64,000 nucleotides of DNA from assembly GCF_000384195.1 (NCBI RefSeq), contig NZ_KB913034.1, forward strand, positions 334,745-398,744. Direction: 5' to 3'. Shown in pieces: positions 35,491-44,956 of this stretch. Made by a program: the position numbers and the translations under genes. Origin of the DNA: Allobaculum stercoricanis DSM 13633. GTDB taxonomy: Bacteria; Bacillota_I; Bacilli_A; Erysipelotrichales; Erysipelotrichaceae. A model generated the notes under the pieces. That model saw nothing but the letters and a program-made list of their open reading frames with translations, was not told the DNA's origin and did no database searches. How positions within the stretch are numbered: the stretch's first letter is position 1; each line of letters starts with the position of its first letter.

Positions 35491-37275
35491 ATGGAAAATG
35501 CATGGAGCCAGTTTGCTGGATGGTGCAATAGTGCCTATCAATATGTCATAAATCACGTTCCTTTAGAGGTAATGGTTTATATAGCAATTGCCATTTTGAT
35601 CTTAATTTTAATTTCTGTTGTTTCGAGAATGACGAAAAAAGGTCGAGTGGCCAAAAATCTTGCCCAACTTGAAATGGATGTCGAAGCAATTCGTTCCAAT
35701 CACTTACAAGATAAATTCTTAAAAGCGGAAGCAATTGCCAAAGCGAATGAAGATTTACAAGAACGCGTGGGAGATATCCGTCCAAAATACGAAATCTGTA
35801 TTGAGTCGGTCAATACATGCGAAAATCTTTACGAAAAAGCTTTTGATTATTTTTCACGTCACAAATATAAAAAAGCATTACGCGCAATGGATGAAGTTGA
35901 AGCGGTTCTGTATGACACAGAAGAGCGAATCAATATTGTTGAACAATCATTAGATCAGATTTTATCTCGCGAAACAGAAGTGAAAACAAAAGCGGATAAA
36001 GTGATTGAGCAAGTTGCTGCACAAGAAAAACAATACGAGCAAGTTCGTGAAAGTTTATTGGGTGGCCAAAGCTTCATTGAAGAACGACTCAACAACTTGA
36101 AATCAATGCAGGCCGATTTGGAATCTCAAATTGAACAATCACAGTTTAACCTTGCTAAAGAAATCATCGATCAATTAGATGAACAATGCAAACTGTTCGA
36201 TTCTTACTGCAAAGAATATCCATCTTTATACCAACGTGCAAAAGTAGATATTCCAGCGGGAATTGAACAAGTGAAACAGTTAATCGCAAACTTTGAAGAA
36301 GATAAGATTGACCCTTCATATCTCAATGTCGACGATAAACTAGATGCGATTCAAAACGCTCTAGACACAGCTTTAAATCATCTCGATAGCGGTGATTTAG
36401 AACAAGCAGCGCCACAAATCGATGCCATTACAGATCAGATTTTGGCTTTGCAAGACGACATTACTCTTGAACAATCCGCATTCCATCAAATTCAATCCAA
36501 TTTAGAAAGCAACTTTAACGTCGTAGATGATGTAGAACGAGAATTAAACGAAATTACTCGTCTCTATGCTTCAATCAAAGATCGTTTTGGTTTAGAAGAT
36601 TGGACAAAACGTTTTGCGAAAGCAAGAGAACAGATGGAAGTCTTGAAAAAACAAAAAGATGAAATTCAAGAACAGCTCAAAACGAGCGAATATTTCAGTG
36701 TTGAATTGATGGACGGTTATCGTAACTTCTCATTAAAAATCGAAGACTTTGGTAAAGAAGTTAGCGATATGAAGGAATTGTTAGTCGGTGCAAGCAGCGA
36801 TGATTCACGTGCTCGTAAACAGCTGATTAAATTACAGCTGATTTTAAATGAAGTGCGTTTGAATACAAGCATGCGCCAATTACCAGCGATTTCTGCTTCC
36901 TTTAATGAGGATTTAGAAGAAGGGGAAAAGAAAATTGCCAATGTTCAAGCAATTTTGGAAAAATCTCCTTTGGATGTAAATGAACTCAACGAAAACCTCC
37001 AAGAAGCAATTGATTTCATTTATAAGCTGTATTCCAATGCTACAAACCTTGTTGGTGTAGCGGTGATGGTTGAAAACGCAATTGTCTTTGGCAACCGTTT
37101 CCGTTCTTCTTATCCAGCTTTGGATTCCGATTTAACAAAAGCTGAAATCTGTTTCCAAAATGGTGAATACACTCGTGCGCTCAAAATCGCGATCCAGGCA
37201 ATCGAAACACTTCATCCGGGAATTTATGAGAAGTTGATTGCCCGCAAAGATCCTGCGGTTATGAACCAGGTTTAA
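35491..37275 (+). CDS. ezrA: Septation ring formation regulator EzrA
   Basis: 594 residues. A single N-terminal membrane helix (about residues 29-45, AIAILILILISVV) is followed by an entirely helical coiled-coil cytoplasmic part, the EzrA spectrin-like architecture. The protein restrains FtsZ ring assembly and links division to wall synthesis in Firmicutes. GGGGGAG precedes the ATG. As in Bacillus, it is followed by a cysteine desulfurase and thiI, which supports the name. Sequence identity in this family is low, so context carries weight. Confidence 0.88.
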   Translation: MENAWSQFAGWCNSAYQYVINHVPLEVMVYIAIAILILILISVVSRMTKKGRVAKNLAQLEMDVEAIRSNHLQDKFLKAEAIAKANEDLQERVGDIRPKYEICIESVNTCENLYEKAFDYFSRHKYKKALRAMDEVEAVLYDTEERINIVEQSLDQILSRETEVKTKADKVIEQVAAQEKQYEQVRESLLGGQSFIEERLNNLKSMQADLESQIEQSQFNLAKEIIDQLDEQCKLFDSYCKEYPSLYQRAKVDIPAGIEQVKQLIANFEEDKIDPSYLNVDDKLDAIQNALDTALNHLDSGDLEQAAPQIDAITDQILALQDDITLEQSAFHQIQSNLESNFNVVDDVERELNEITRLYASIKDRFGLEDWTKRFAKAREQMEVLKKQKDEIQEQLKTSEYFSVELMDGYRNFSLKIEDFGKEVSDMKELLVGASSDDSRARKQLIKLQLILNEVRLNTSMRQLPAISASFNEDLEEGEKKIANVQAILEKSPLDVNELNENLQEAIDFIYKLYSNATNLVGVAVMVENAIVFGNRFRSSYPALDSDLTKAEICFQNGEYTRALKIAIQAIETLHPGIYEKLIARKDPAVMNQV

Positions 37276-37279
37276 TTGG

Positions 37280-38407
37280 ATGATCTATTTCGATAATGCA
37301 GCAACCACACCGGTCCATCCGGAAGTTGCTGCTCTTTTTGTTAAATTACTCCAAGAATATGGAAACCCGGATTCCTTACATGCTCTTGGACGCAAAACAT
37401 CGCATTTATTAGATGAAAGTCGCTTAAGAATTGCCAACATGCTTCATGTGCGTAAAGATGAAATTATCTTTACTTCTTGTGCTTCTGAATCCAATTCGAT
37501 GGCAATTGTGGGCTATGCACTAGCCAACACAAAACGAGGAAAACGGATTATTACTTCCAATGCTGAGCATTCCTCGAACCAATCGGCAATGAAGTTTTTA
37601 GAGCAAATGGGCTTTGAAGTGATCTATTTGCCAATTCATGAAGATGGTCAAATCCATGCTCAAGATGTTGCTAAAGCGATGACAGATGACACAATTTTAG
37701 TCAGTCTGATTCATGTTTCGAATGAAATGGGCGCAATTAATGATTTAAGTGCGATTAGTGATGTTGTGCATCAAAACCCAACTTGTGTCTTCCATGGCGA
37801 TTGTACGCAAAGCTTTGGAAAAATCGATATTCCGATGGATAAACTCGATATGATGACCATGTCTGCGCATAAAATTCATGGCGTAAAAGGCTCGGCCTTG
37901 TTGTATAAAAAATTCAATATTGAATTACAACCATTACTTTTTGGAGGTCAACAAGAACAAGGGTTGCGTGGGGGAACAGAAAATGCGCCAACGCATATTG
38001 CCCTAGCAAAAACGATTCGCCTTGCCTTACAAGAACAAGAAGCAACACAAAAGAAAATCAAAACAATTAAGGATCATTTGATTACTCGCTTACAAGAAAT
38101 TGAAGGAGCAAAAGTCCTTTCCCCAAAAGATGGTGCTGATTCAATTCTTTGCGTATGTTTTGATCAGATGACAAGCCAAGTTTTACAAAATGCGTTAGAT
38201 GAAAGAGGAATTTGCGTATCTGCAATTAGTACATGTGAATCGAAACATGCTGGTCCGAATCCTGTTTTAATCAATATGGGATGCACACAAAAGGAAGCAA
38301 CGCATAATATTCGATTATCTTTTTCTAACCAAAATACATTAAAAGAAGCCGATCAATTTATTGATACAGTAAAGGAGATTATTGCCGCATATGGATTACC
38401 GCTATGA
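37280..38407 (+). CDS. Cysteine desulfurase (NifS/IscS family, NifZ-like)
   Basis: 375 residues, PLP enzyme that takes sulfur from cysteine. It has the N-terminal MIYFDNAATTPVHPEV, the PLP lysine in SAHKIHGVKG and the persulfide cysteine in STCESK. It starts four bases after ezrA and overlaps thiI, so it is presumably the sulfur donor for ThiI in making 4-thiouridine in tRNA, as in the Bacillus NifZ–ThiI pair. No Fe-S scaffold gene is nearby. Confidence 0.92.
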   Translation: MIYFDNAATTPVHPEVAALFVKLLQEYGNPDSLHALGRKTSHLLDESRLRIANMLHVRKDEIIFTSCASESNSMAIVGYALANTKRGKRIITSNAEHSSNQSAMKFLEQMGFEVIYLPIHEDGQIHAQDVAKAMTDDTILVSLIHVSNEMGAINDLSAISDVVHQNPTCVFHGDCTQSFGKIDIPMDKLDMMTMSAHKIHGVKGSALLYKKFNIELQPLLFGGQQEQGLRGGTENAPTHIALAKTIRLALQEQEATQKKIKTIKDHLITRLQEIEGAKVLSPKDGADSILCVCFDQMTSQVLQNALDERGICVSAISTCESKHAGPNPVLINMGCTQKEATHNIRLSFSNQNTLKEADQFIDTVKEIIAAYGLPL

Positions 38408-39593
38408 TCACATTTTGATTCGATACGGGGAATTGTCCTTAAAAGGAAAAAACCGTAAAAACTTTATTCATCGTTTATCCGATAATCTCAAAAAAGCGTT
38501 GAAAGGATTTCCCACACTTGAATTTGAAGCGCAATATGACCGGATGTATGTTTATCTTCATCAAGAAGATTGTGATGCGGTTTGTGAAGTCATCGCCAAA
38601 GTGTTTGGAATTTCCTCTTTCTCACCAGCAATGAAAGTGGAACCAACAATGGAAGCTGTTTTAGATTCCATTAATCAAGCGATCGATTTAAGTACTCCAC
38701 ATACATTCAAAGTCAAAGCAAGACGTCATGATAAATCATTTGAATTGAATTCTGATGCGATTAACCGTGCAGTTGCGACGCAAATCTTAAAAAACAGTGA
38801 TTGGAAAGTTAACGTTCATCATCCTGAAGTGACAATTTTAATTGAAGTTCGTGCAGATGCAATTTATGTGATGACGGAAAAAATTGAAGGTGCTGGTGGT
38901 TTTCCAGTCGGTGTTGGCGGAAGAGCAATGGTTCTTCTTTCCGGTGGAATCGACTCACCTGTTGCCGCTTATTTAATGATGAAACGTGGAATTCATTTAG
39001 AAGCGATTCACTTTGCTGCTCCACCATATACAAGTGCTGAAGCCCGTGATAAAGTCTTCCAATTAGCTAGACTCATCGCTCCTTATCAAGGGGATCTCGT
39101 TGTTCATGTTGTACCATTTACGACATTACAATTAGCGATCTATCAGCATGCTCCAGAAAGTTATGCGATCACTTTGATGCGTCGGATGATGATGCGCATT
39201 GCTGATGGTTTAGCGCAAAAACGTCATTGCCTAGCAATCGGAACAGGCGAAAGTGTAGGCCAAGTTGCTTCCCAAACATTGGAAAGTATGAACTGTATTA
39301 ATGCAGTAACCAATATGCCAATGATTCGTCCAGTTGTTTGTATGGACAAAGTCGAAATTATCGACATCGCCCGTCATATCGGAACATATGAAACGTCCAT
39401 TTTGCCATTTGAAGATTGCTGTACAATCTTTACGCCTAAAGCGCCAGTCACAAAACCAAGAAAAGAAAAATGTGAAGCCTATGAAGCAAGATGGGATTGG
39501 CAAGAAATGGTTGACGATTGCATCAATATGGCAGAAATGGTTCGAATTAGCTTCAAAGATGAAGTGAAAAACGAAGAAGAAGATTTATTCTAA
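38391..39593 (+). CDS. thiI: tRNA 4-thiouridine synthetase ThiI
   Basis: 400 residues. The ferredoxin-like/THUMP N-terminus begins DHILIRYGELSLKGKNR. The PP-loop ATP site is SGGIDSPVAAYLM, and FEDCCTIFTPKAP follows in the C-terminal part. There is no rhodanese domain, as is normal in Firmicutes, so the persulfide should come from the desulfurase encoded just upstream. ATG 38391 matches the family start. A TTG at 38382 is also in frame. Confidence 0.94.
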   Translation: MDYRYDHILIRYGELSLKGKNRKNFIHRLSDNLKKALKGFPTLEFEAQYDRMYVYLHQEDCDAVCEVIAKVFGISSFSPAMKVEPTMEAVLDSINQAIDLSTPHTFKVKARRHDKSFELNSDAINRAVATQILKNSDWKVNVHHPEVTILIEVRADAIYVMTEKIEGAGGFPVGVGGRAMVLLSGGIDSPVAAYLMMKRGIHLEAIHFAAPPYTSAEARDKVFQLARLIAPYQGDLVVHVVPFTTLQLAIYQHAPESYAITLMRRMMMRIADGLAQKRHCLAIGTGESVGQVASQTLESMNCINAVTNMPMIRPVVCMDKVEIIDIARHIGTYETSILPFEDCCTIFTPKAPVTKPRKEKCEAYEARWDWQEMVDDCINMAEMVRISFKDEVKNEEEDLF

Positions 39594-39610
39594 ATCATAG
39601 ATTTTATCCA

Positions 39611-39644
39611 GTCTGAACATCTTTAGCTTTGTTCAGACTTTTTT
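39611..39644 (+). terminator. Terminator after thiI
   Basis: GTCTGAAC (39611-39618) pairs with GTTCAGAC (39631-39638), followed by a T-run. Confidence 0.88.
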
Positions 39645-39678
39645 AAAAAGGAAAAGAAAAGAACAGTACAATAAACTC

Positions 39679-40461
39679 ATGAATTGTCCAATTTGTCATG
39701 AACCCTTAACTTTAGAAGGGAAATCATATCAATGTAAAAATAAGCATACTTTCGATCGTGCCAAATCAGGGTATGTGAATTTATCACGGAAACAAAAAGC
39801 TTCTGGTGACAATAAGCTGATGGTCCAAGCGCGAAGTGAGTTTTTAGAAAGTGGTTATTACGCATTTCTAAAAGATGAACTTCAAAAATTAATGTCTAAA
39901 CATCAACCGAAATGTTATTTAGATTTAGGTTGTGGACAAGGCTATTACACAAAAGATTTATCGCAATATGCAAAGTCTGCTTATGGAATCGATTTAAGCG
40001 TACCTGCCATCACGCATGCCTCTAAAATCGATAAACATACACAATATATCGTGGGCAGTATTTATGACTTGCCTTTTGAAGGTCAAGAAATGGATTTGTT
40101 GACATCCATTTTTACACCGATTCCAACTAAGGAAGCAGCTCGGGTGTTAAAGCCAACAGGCTATCTTGTAACGGTAACACCAGGCAAGATGCATCATGTT
40201 GAACTCAAAGAACAACTTTATGAAAATGTTCGTTATAACCCGCCTTTAAAACCATTAGAGGGATTTGAGCTCGTTGAACAACAAGAAATTTCGCAGGTGC
40301 ATCATGTCCAAGATGTCATGGCTTTGTTGAAAATGACACCATATTTTTATAAAACGCCAAAAGAAGCGATCGAAAAACTGCAAGCCAATCAACAAGGTCT
40401 TGCGATCACATTTCATTTTGTGATCAGTACCTGGAGGAAAATAGATGAAAACAAAAATTAA
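39679..40461 (+). CDS. 23S rRNA (guanine-N1)-methyltransferase, RlmA family
   Basis: 260 residues. An N-terminal zinc-binding ribbon (CPIC, then CKNKH) is followed by the class I AdoMet-binding motif CYLDLGCGQGYYTKDL. LTSIFTPIP and LKPTGYLVTVTPG complete the fold. This matches RlmA-type enzymes that methylate G745 or G748 of 23S rRNA. Which base is modified cannot be decided by eye. It overlaps the next rRNA methyltransferase gene by 17 bases, so the two are made together. Confidence 0.88.
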   Translation: MNCPICHEPLTLEGKSYQCKNKHTFDRAKSGYVNLSRKQKASGDNKLMVQARSEFLESGYYAFLKDELQKLMSKHQPKCYLDLGCGQGYYTKDLSQYAKSAYGIDLSVPAITHASKIDKHTQYIVGSIYDLPFEGQEMDLLTSIFTPIPTKEAARVLKPTGYLVTVTPGKMHHVELKEQLYENVRYNPPLKPLEGFELVEQQEISQVHHVQDVMALLKMTPYFYKTPKEAIEKLQANQQGLAITFHFVISTWRKIDENKN

Positions 40462-41770
40462 AAAATGGGGGATCAATGGTGAAGGGATTGCCTATTCACA
40501 TAAGAAGACAATCTTTGTCGACCATGCAATTCCAGGAGAAGTTGTCGACATTGAAATTGTTGAAGATTTACCTAAATATTCAAATGCTGAGGTAAAAGAA
40601 GTCATTGAACCTTCACCTCGTCGTCGTATGCATCCCATTTGTCCAAAGTGGGAAAGTTGTGGCGGTTGTTCGATCATTCATGTGGATTATAAAGGCCAAG
40701 TTCGCATGAAAGAACAAGTGCTGAAAGAAGCGCTACGTAAATATGCCAATTATGAGGGCAAAGTTGAGCCAATCATTAAAAACCCAGAACCACTCGGTTA
40801 TCGCAATGCCTGCAAGCTTCCGTTTGGTCATGTGAACGGAAAAATTTGCACAGGAATGTACAAAAAAGGCAGCAATGAGTTTGTGGCGGTGGATCGTTGC
40901 TTGATTCATTCTAAAAAACTTGAAAAAGTGCGTATTGAATTGATGGATATTTTTGCGCAATACGACTTACCCGTTGCAGCAAATGCAAAACAACCAGGAT
41001 TACTTGCTCTTGTTTTAAAAGAATTTGATGAACAAGTTCACGTTACATTTGTGAGCGGTCAGATGAATATCCCTCAGGAATTAGTGGATCAGATTTTAGC
41101 GCTTGAAGATGTTGTTTCTGTTTGGCAATCAATCAAAGATGAAGACGTTGCCGATTATGAACTCTTTGGAAAAACGGTGACACATTTAGGCGGACAAGAG
41201 CAATTGAGTTTAAAACTTGCTGATTATCAGTTGAATTTACTTCCTAAATCATTCTTCCAACTGAATACCAAACAAGCGATTGCCTTGTATCAGACAATTG
41301 CGACATGGATTCCTGAACATTCACATTTCTTAGTGGAAGCTTATTCAGGTGTTGGTGCAATTTCTTTATTTGTGGCTGACCATGCCGATCAAGTAGTTGG
41401 AATTGAATATATTGCGGATGCTGTTGACAATGCCAATACGAATGCAAAATTGAATGGAAAAGACAATGTATCTTTTATTTGTGGTGATGCAGGTGAGGAA
41501 ATGGAAAAACTGATCGCCAAGCAAAGTATTGATACATTAATTGTCGATCCGCCACGTAGTGGATTAAACAAAAAAATGAAAGATTCTATTTTAAAATCGT
41601 TACCAGAATCATTAATTTATGTTTCTTGTAATCCAGCTACATTAGGAAAAGATTTAAAAGATTTACAACGAGCATATGAAATCAAACGTGTTCAACCATT
41701 TGATTTCTTCTCACAAACTGCTCATGTGGAGACAGCAGTTTTACTCTCTAGACGAAAATCGAAAAAATAG
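40445..41770 (+). CDS. rlmD: 23S rRNA (uracil-C5)-methyltransferase, RlmD/RlmCD type
   Basis: 441 residues, TrmA/RumA superfamily. A TRAM-like N-terminus is followed by the iron-sulfur cysteine set CPKWESCGGCS, the AdoMet region VEAYSGVGAISLF, the motif IVDPPRSGL and the nucleophile loop VSCNPATLGKDL. In Firmicutes such enzymes methylate U747 and/or U1939. The exact target is not readable. GGAGGAAAATAG precedes the ATG, which lies within the end of the RlmA-type gene. Confidence 0.9.
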   Translation: MKTKIKKWGINGEGIAYSHKKTIFVDHAIPGEVVDIEIVEDLPKYSNAEVKEVIEPSPRRRMHPICPKWESCGGCSIIHVDYKGQVRMKEQVLKEALRKYANYEGKVEPIIKNPEPLGYRNACKLPFGHVNGKICTGMYKKGSNEFVAVDRCLIHSKKLEKVRIELMDIFAQYDLPVAANAKQPGLLALVLKEFDEQVHVTFVSGQMNIPQELVDQILALEDVVSVWQSIKDEDVADYELFGKTVTHLGGQEQLSLKLADYQLNLLPKSFFQLNTKQAIALYQTIATWIPEHSHFLVEAYSGVGAISLFVADHADQVVGIEYIADAVDNANTNAKLNGKDNVSFICGDAGEEMEKLIAKQSIDTLIVDPPRSGLNKKMKDSILKSLPESLIYVSCNPATLGKDLKDLQRAYEIKRVQPFDFFSQTAHVETAVLLSRRKSKK

Positions 41771-41844
41771 AATACAAAATATAGAAGAAATGAAATAAAG
41801 CTCCCAATTTAACAGGGTGTTTCTAATCGAGCTTCATAATGAAC

Positions 41845-41889
41845 ATCCAGCAAATGTCTTTTCAAAAGGCAAATTTGCTGGATTTTTTT
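41845..41889 (+). terminator. Terminator after rlmD
   Basis: ATCCAGCAAAT (41845-41855) pairs with ATTTGCTGGAT (41873-41883), followed by seven T. The rest of 41771-42132 holds only this and the next terminator. Confidence 0.9.
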
Positions 41890-42024
41890 GTTATAGATTT
41901 TTAGCACAAGGGAAAACTGTTTTGGAATCGAATTGGAATTGATCCATATAAATCATTGTAGACAAGTTTGATTTATAGATGATTCCACACGATTTTTCAT
42001 AGAGTCTTAATTCTGTATGGGTCA

Positions 42025-42061
42025 AAAAAATCCGAAAGGGTAGAAGTCACCTTTCGGATTG
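42025..42061 (-). terminator. Terminator of the secreted protein gene (minus strand)
   Basis: AATCCGAAAGG (42030-42040) pairs with CCTTTCGGATT (42051-42061). The A-run at 42025-42030 reads as T on the minus strand. Confidence 0.88.
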
Positions 42062-42132
42062 CGTGTTAAATAATTGAAAAAGCCGTTAAAAATACCTGAT
42101 ATTTCTTGGGATGTTCGATTTGGAAAATGATT

Positions 42133-42678
42133 TCACCAAACTTTAGTTGAATAGTCAAATCCGATGAACTGCTTAACTGTGGCAGTTCCAGCGTCTTTCC
42201 AAAAGTTACAACCCACTGTTCCAGACCAATATCTTTGTAATTTCACATTATATATTTGATACTTTGGTCTCGCATAAATTGCACCTCGTTGCCCTTTGTT
42301 TAAGGGAAGAGAGTAACTTGCTGTCATGGTCGAAGAAGCAGTAGCATTAAAGCCAACAGCAGATGAAATAGTGGCATATGCAGATGTTACGGTATCACTT
42401 ACACTATTTGAATAAGTTAGAGATTTTGAAGCTGATAATGTTTCGCCGTTTTTTGATGCACCTGTCCTGTTCGATGCTACTTCGACAAAGGAACCATAAC
42501 TAATACCTGCTTTACTGACTCCAGTAGATCTGAATGAATTGGTTGGATTACAGTCTATGACCTCGCATACTTGAGGAGTGCTTTTAGGATTTGATGCATG
42601 GATTGGTGCATTTATCATACCTGTAACGATCAATGTGGAAGTAGATAAACTAAGCAATAATGATTCGCGTTTTTTCAT
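42133..42678 (-). CDS. Secreted protein of unknown function
   Basis: 181 residues. A signal peptide (MKKRESLLLSLSTSTLIVTG) probably ends after HAS. The mature protein is rich in Ser, Thr, Ala and Tyr, with alternating small polar residues (SVSDTVTSAYATISSAVGF, STMTASYSLPL), a beta-hairpin pattern. A pair of cysteines lies near the N-terminus (VCEVIDC) and one later. AAAGGAG precedes the ATG. It is divergent from another exported protein gene and near a GntR/ABC operon. The pattern resembles beta-pore-forming toxins only loosely. I recognise no family. Confidence 0.65.
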   Translation of the reverse strand: MKKRESLLLSLSTSTLIVTGMINAPIHASNPKSTPQVCEVIDCNPTNSFRSTGVSKAGISYGSFVEVASNRTGASKNGETLSASKSLTYSNSVSDTVTSAYATISSAVGFNATASSTMTASYSLPLNKGQRGAIYARPKYQIYNVKLQRYWSGTVGCNFWKDAGTATVKQFIGFDYSTKVW

Positions 42679-42781
42679 ATTGTTTCTCCTTTCTAATTTA
42701 GTTATTGCCTAATTACCTTTTATACAAAAAAATATATAGATCTACAAAAATAATGATAATCTATAAATAGGAGGTGAAGTT

Positions 42782-43525
42782 ATGAAGAAAAAGAGTTTAA
42801 TCTCAATAGCAGTTTTACTTATGTCATGCTTGCTTGTTTATCTGCTGTGGGATCACACCAATAATAGAAATGATAATAAAAGTGAAAACCACGTAAAGCC
42901 TTATTTCGAAACTCCTTCGATTCATACTTGTTCTAATTCTAGCGATCTGTTTTTTGAACTAAGATATGTAGAAAAATCTAAAAATGAGGAGGGAATTGAA
43001 TGTAATATCGGAATATCAAATGAGAAAGTGTCAATTAAACGAACATCCATAAAGTCAATTACAGCAAATGACAATACGATATACACTATTAGTTTTTATT
43101 TAAATACCCCACCAGGGGAAGCGTTATTTGATTTAAACGTGGCTATTAATGGAGAGAATTATGTAATCAAAAATATTACAAATCATAATTTTAATACTGA
43201 AGAGATTGTGCCTCGCTCTATTCATGCTTCTGAAACATTTATTCCGCTCACAGATTCGGATTTAAATGAGTTTGTGAACCGCATTACATTAGATAATAAG
43301 GACATTACTAATATTGAGTTCGGTGTCTTGTCAGAGAAATTAGTTTCTGTCGATAAAATCGATTCTCATTCTGCTGATATTGTTACGGAAGCAACAGAGC
43401 CAGGGATTGTTGGCTACTATATTGTTGAAAATAACCAAAAAGCATGTATCTCTAATGTCTATCATACCTATGAATTATCCAATTATGACGAAATGTTGGA
43501 ATCAGCAACAAATAGCGATCAGTGA
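42782..43525 (+). CDS. Membrane-anchored extracellular protein, unknown
   Basis: 247 residues. One N-terminal hydrophobic segment (ISIAVLLMSCLLVYLLW) has no cleavage site I trust, so the protein is probably anchored, although LLMSC is a weak lipobox candidate. The outside part is polar and Asn/Asp/Glu-rich, with beta-strand-like stretches (YTISFYLNTPPGEALFDLNV). AGGAGG lies before the ATG. It is divergent from the secreted protein gene and upstream of the GntR/ABC operon, with its own terminator. No family recognised. Confidence 0.65.
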   Translation: MKKKSLISIAVLLMSCLLVYLLWDHTNNRNDNKSENHVKPYFETPSIHTCSNSSDLFFELRYVEKSKNEEGIECNIGISNEKVSIKRTSIKSITANDNTIYTISFYLNTPPGEALFDLNVAINGENYVIKNITNHNFNTEEIVPRSIHASETFIPLTDSDLNEFVNRITLDNKDITNIEFGVLSEKLVSVDKIDSHSADIVTEATEPGIVGYYIVENNQKACISNVYHTYELSNYDEMLESATNSDQ

Positions 43526-43584
43526 TCATATTATGATGGGCGTGCCAGCTTTGTTGAATTAGGATTTTTAAAGTGATGTCAAAA

Positions 43585-43611
43585 GAGGTCCAGTTATTAA
43601 GCTGGACTTTT
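43585..43611 (+). terminator. Terminator before the GntR/ABC operon
   Basis: GTCCAG (about 43589-43593) pairs with CTGGAC (43602-43607), followed by four T. The stem is short. Confidence 0.6.
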
Positions 43612-43619
43612 CATCTGCC

Positions 43620-43693
43620 TATACTGTACATACTATATATTGACAGTATTAACAGGGTGGCATATACTGTACATGTAATATATATACAGTATA
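43620..43693 (+). promoter_or_regulatory. Promoter of the GntR/ABC operon with two equal operators
   Basis: TTGACA (43640-43645) and TATACT (43663-43668) are 17 bases apart. Two copies of ATACTGT-N15-ACAGTAT lie at 43621-43649 and 43664-43692. The first spans the -35 and the second spans the -10 and start point. Both begin with the word TATACTGTACAT. This is the arrangement of an autorepressed YtrA-type GntR operon. Confidence 0.85.
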
Positions 43694-43713
43694 TAAGATT
43701 ACGAGGTGAAACG

Positions 43714-44088
43714 ATGGAAATAATACTTAGTAATTCAAGTTCGAAGCCGATTTATGAGCAGATAGTTCTTCAAATAAAAGAAATGATTATGAACGGAGAA
43801 TTGAAAGCTAACGACCCGTTACCTTCAATGAGAAAGTTAGCAAAAGATTTACACGTTAGCATTATCACAACACAAAGAGCTTACGATGAATTATCTAAGG
43901 ATGGATTTATTCATGTTATTCCTGCAAAGGGAGCATTTGTATCAGAACAGAACAAAGATTTTATTCGCGAAGAAAATCTGCGCAGAATTGAAAAACAAAT
44001 GGAAGAAATATGCATATTGGCTAAACAAACCGGAATAACTAAAGAAGAAATAGAAGAATTACTTCATTTGGTATATGAGGAAAACTGA
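43714..44088 (+). CDS. GntR-family repressor, YtrA subfamily
   Basis: 124 residues. The N-terminal winged helix (KPIYEQIVLQIKEMIMNGEL, LPSMRKLAKDLHVSIITTQR) is followed by a short helical dimerisation tail typical of the YtrA subgroup, which has no large effector domain. ATG 43714 has CGAGGTG upstream. A longer in-frame start at 43573 would cover the promoter and is rejected. It directly precedes an ABC exporter and most likely represses it through the two dyads. Confidence 0.92.
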   Translation: MEIILSNSSSKPIYEQIVLQIKEMIMNGELKANDPLPSMRKLAKDLHVSIITTQRAYDELSKDGFIHVIPAKGAFVSEQNKDFIREENLRRIEKQMEEICILAKQTGITKEEIEELLHLVYEEN

Positions 44089-44089
44089 C

Positions 44090-44956
44090 ATGGAAAACGT
44101 AATTGAAATAAAAAATCTGAATAAAATATATGATGATTTTCGTTTAGAAAATATAACTTTAAATATATCTAGAGGAAGTGTTGTGGGATTGATTGGCGAA
44201 AATGGTGCTGGCAAATCAACGCTCATTCGTTCTCTTTTAGGAGTTATTAAAAGTTCGTCTGATGAGCTTAAAATATTTGGATTAGATCTAAAAACAGATG
44301 AAATAAATATTAAGAAAGATATTGCGGTGATATTTGATCAGACGCACTATGATGAAGAGTTTTCGCCTAAGTTTATAGGAAAGATGTTAAGTAAAGTCTA
44401 TTCTAACTGGGATCAAAAGATGTTTTTAGAATATTTAACGCAATTTCAGCTACCTTTGAAAAAGAAAATCAAAAAGTTTTCTCGAGGAATGAAAATGAAA
44501 CTGGAGTTTGCGATTGCCTTTAGTCATGGTGCAAAATTACTGGTTTTAGATGAGGCAACAAGTGGACTAGATCCAATAGCTCGTGACGAAATATTATCCA
44601 TTATTCGCAAGTATACCGAGGATGAAAATCATTCGGTATTGATTTCATCTCATATAACTAGCGATTTAGATAAGATCTCTGATTATATTGTCTATATTCA
44701 TAATGGAAAATTGATGTTTATGAAGCCATATGAAGAATTAAGAGAAGATTATGGCATTATTCATGCGGGAAAAGAATTATTAGATTCATTGGATCATGAT
44801 GATGTTGTGGGGATTAAAAAAGAATCATATAGCTATACGATTTTGGTTAAAAATCGCACGTCAATTCAAAATGTTTTTGAAGATTTAGAAATTATAAGAC
44901 CAACTATCGAAGAAATGATGCTGTTTTATTCTGAGAAAGGAGTCGAATTATGCTAG
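44090..44956 (+). CDS. ABC exporter ATPase (YtrB-like)
   Basis: 288 residues. Walker A is GENGAGKST, the signature is the divergent FSRGMKMKL, and Walker B LLVLDEATSGLD is followed by the switch His in ISSHIT. A C-terminal extension of about 70 residues follows. This is the subtype found with YtrA-like regulators and with bacteriocin or cell-wall-antibiotic resistance exporters. It starts one base after the regulator stop and overlaps the permease gene. Confidence 0.92.
   Translation: MENVIEIKNLNKIYDDFRLENITLNISRGSVVGLIGENGAGKSTLIRSLLGVIKSSSDELKIFGLDLKTDEINIKKDIAVIFDQTHYDEEFSPKFIGKMLSKVYSNWDQKMFLEYLTQFQLPLKKKIKKFSRGMKMKLEFAIAFSHGAKLLVLDEATSGLDPIARDEILSIIRKYTEDENHSVLISSHITSDLDKISDYIVYIHNGKLMFMKPYEELREDYGIIHAGKELLDSLDHDDVVGIKKESYSYTILVKNRTSIQNVFEDLEIIRPTIEEMMLFYSEKGVELC

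Noticed and set aside
43573..43713. Earlier start of the GntR regulator
   Set aside because: It would make the promoter and both operators part of the gene.
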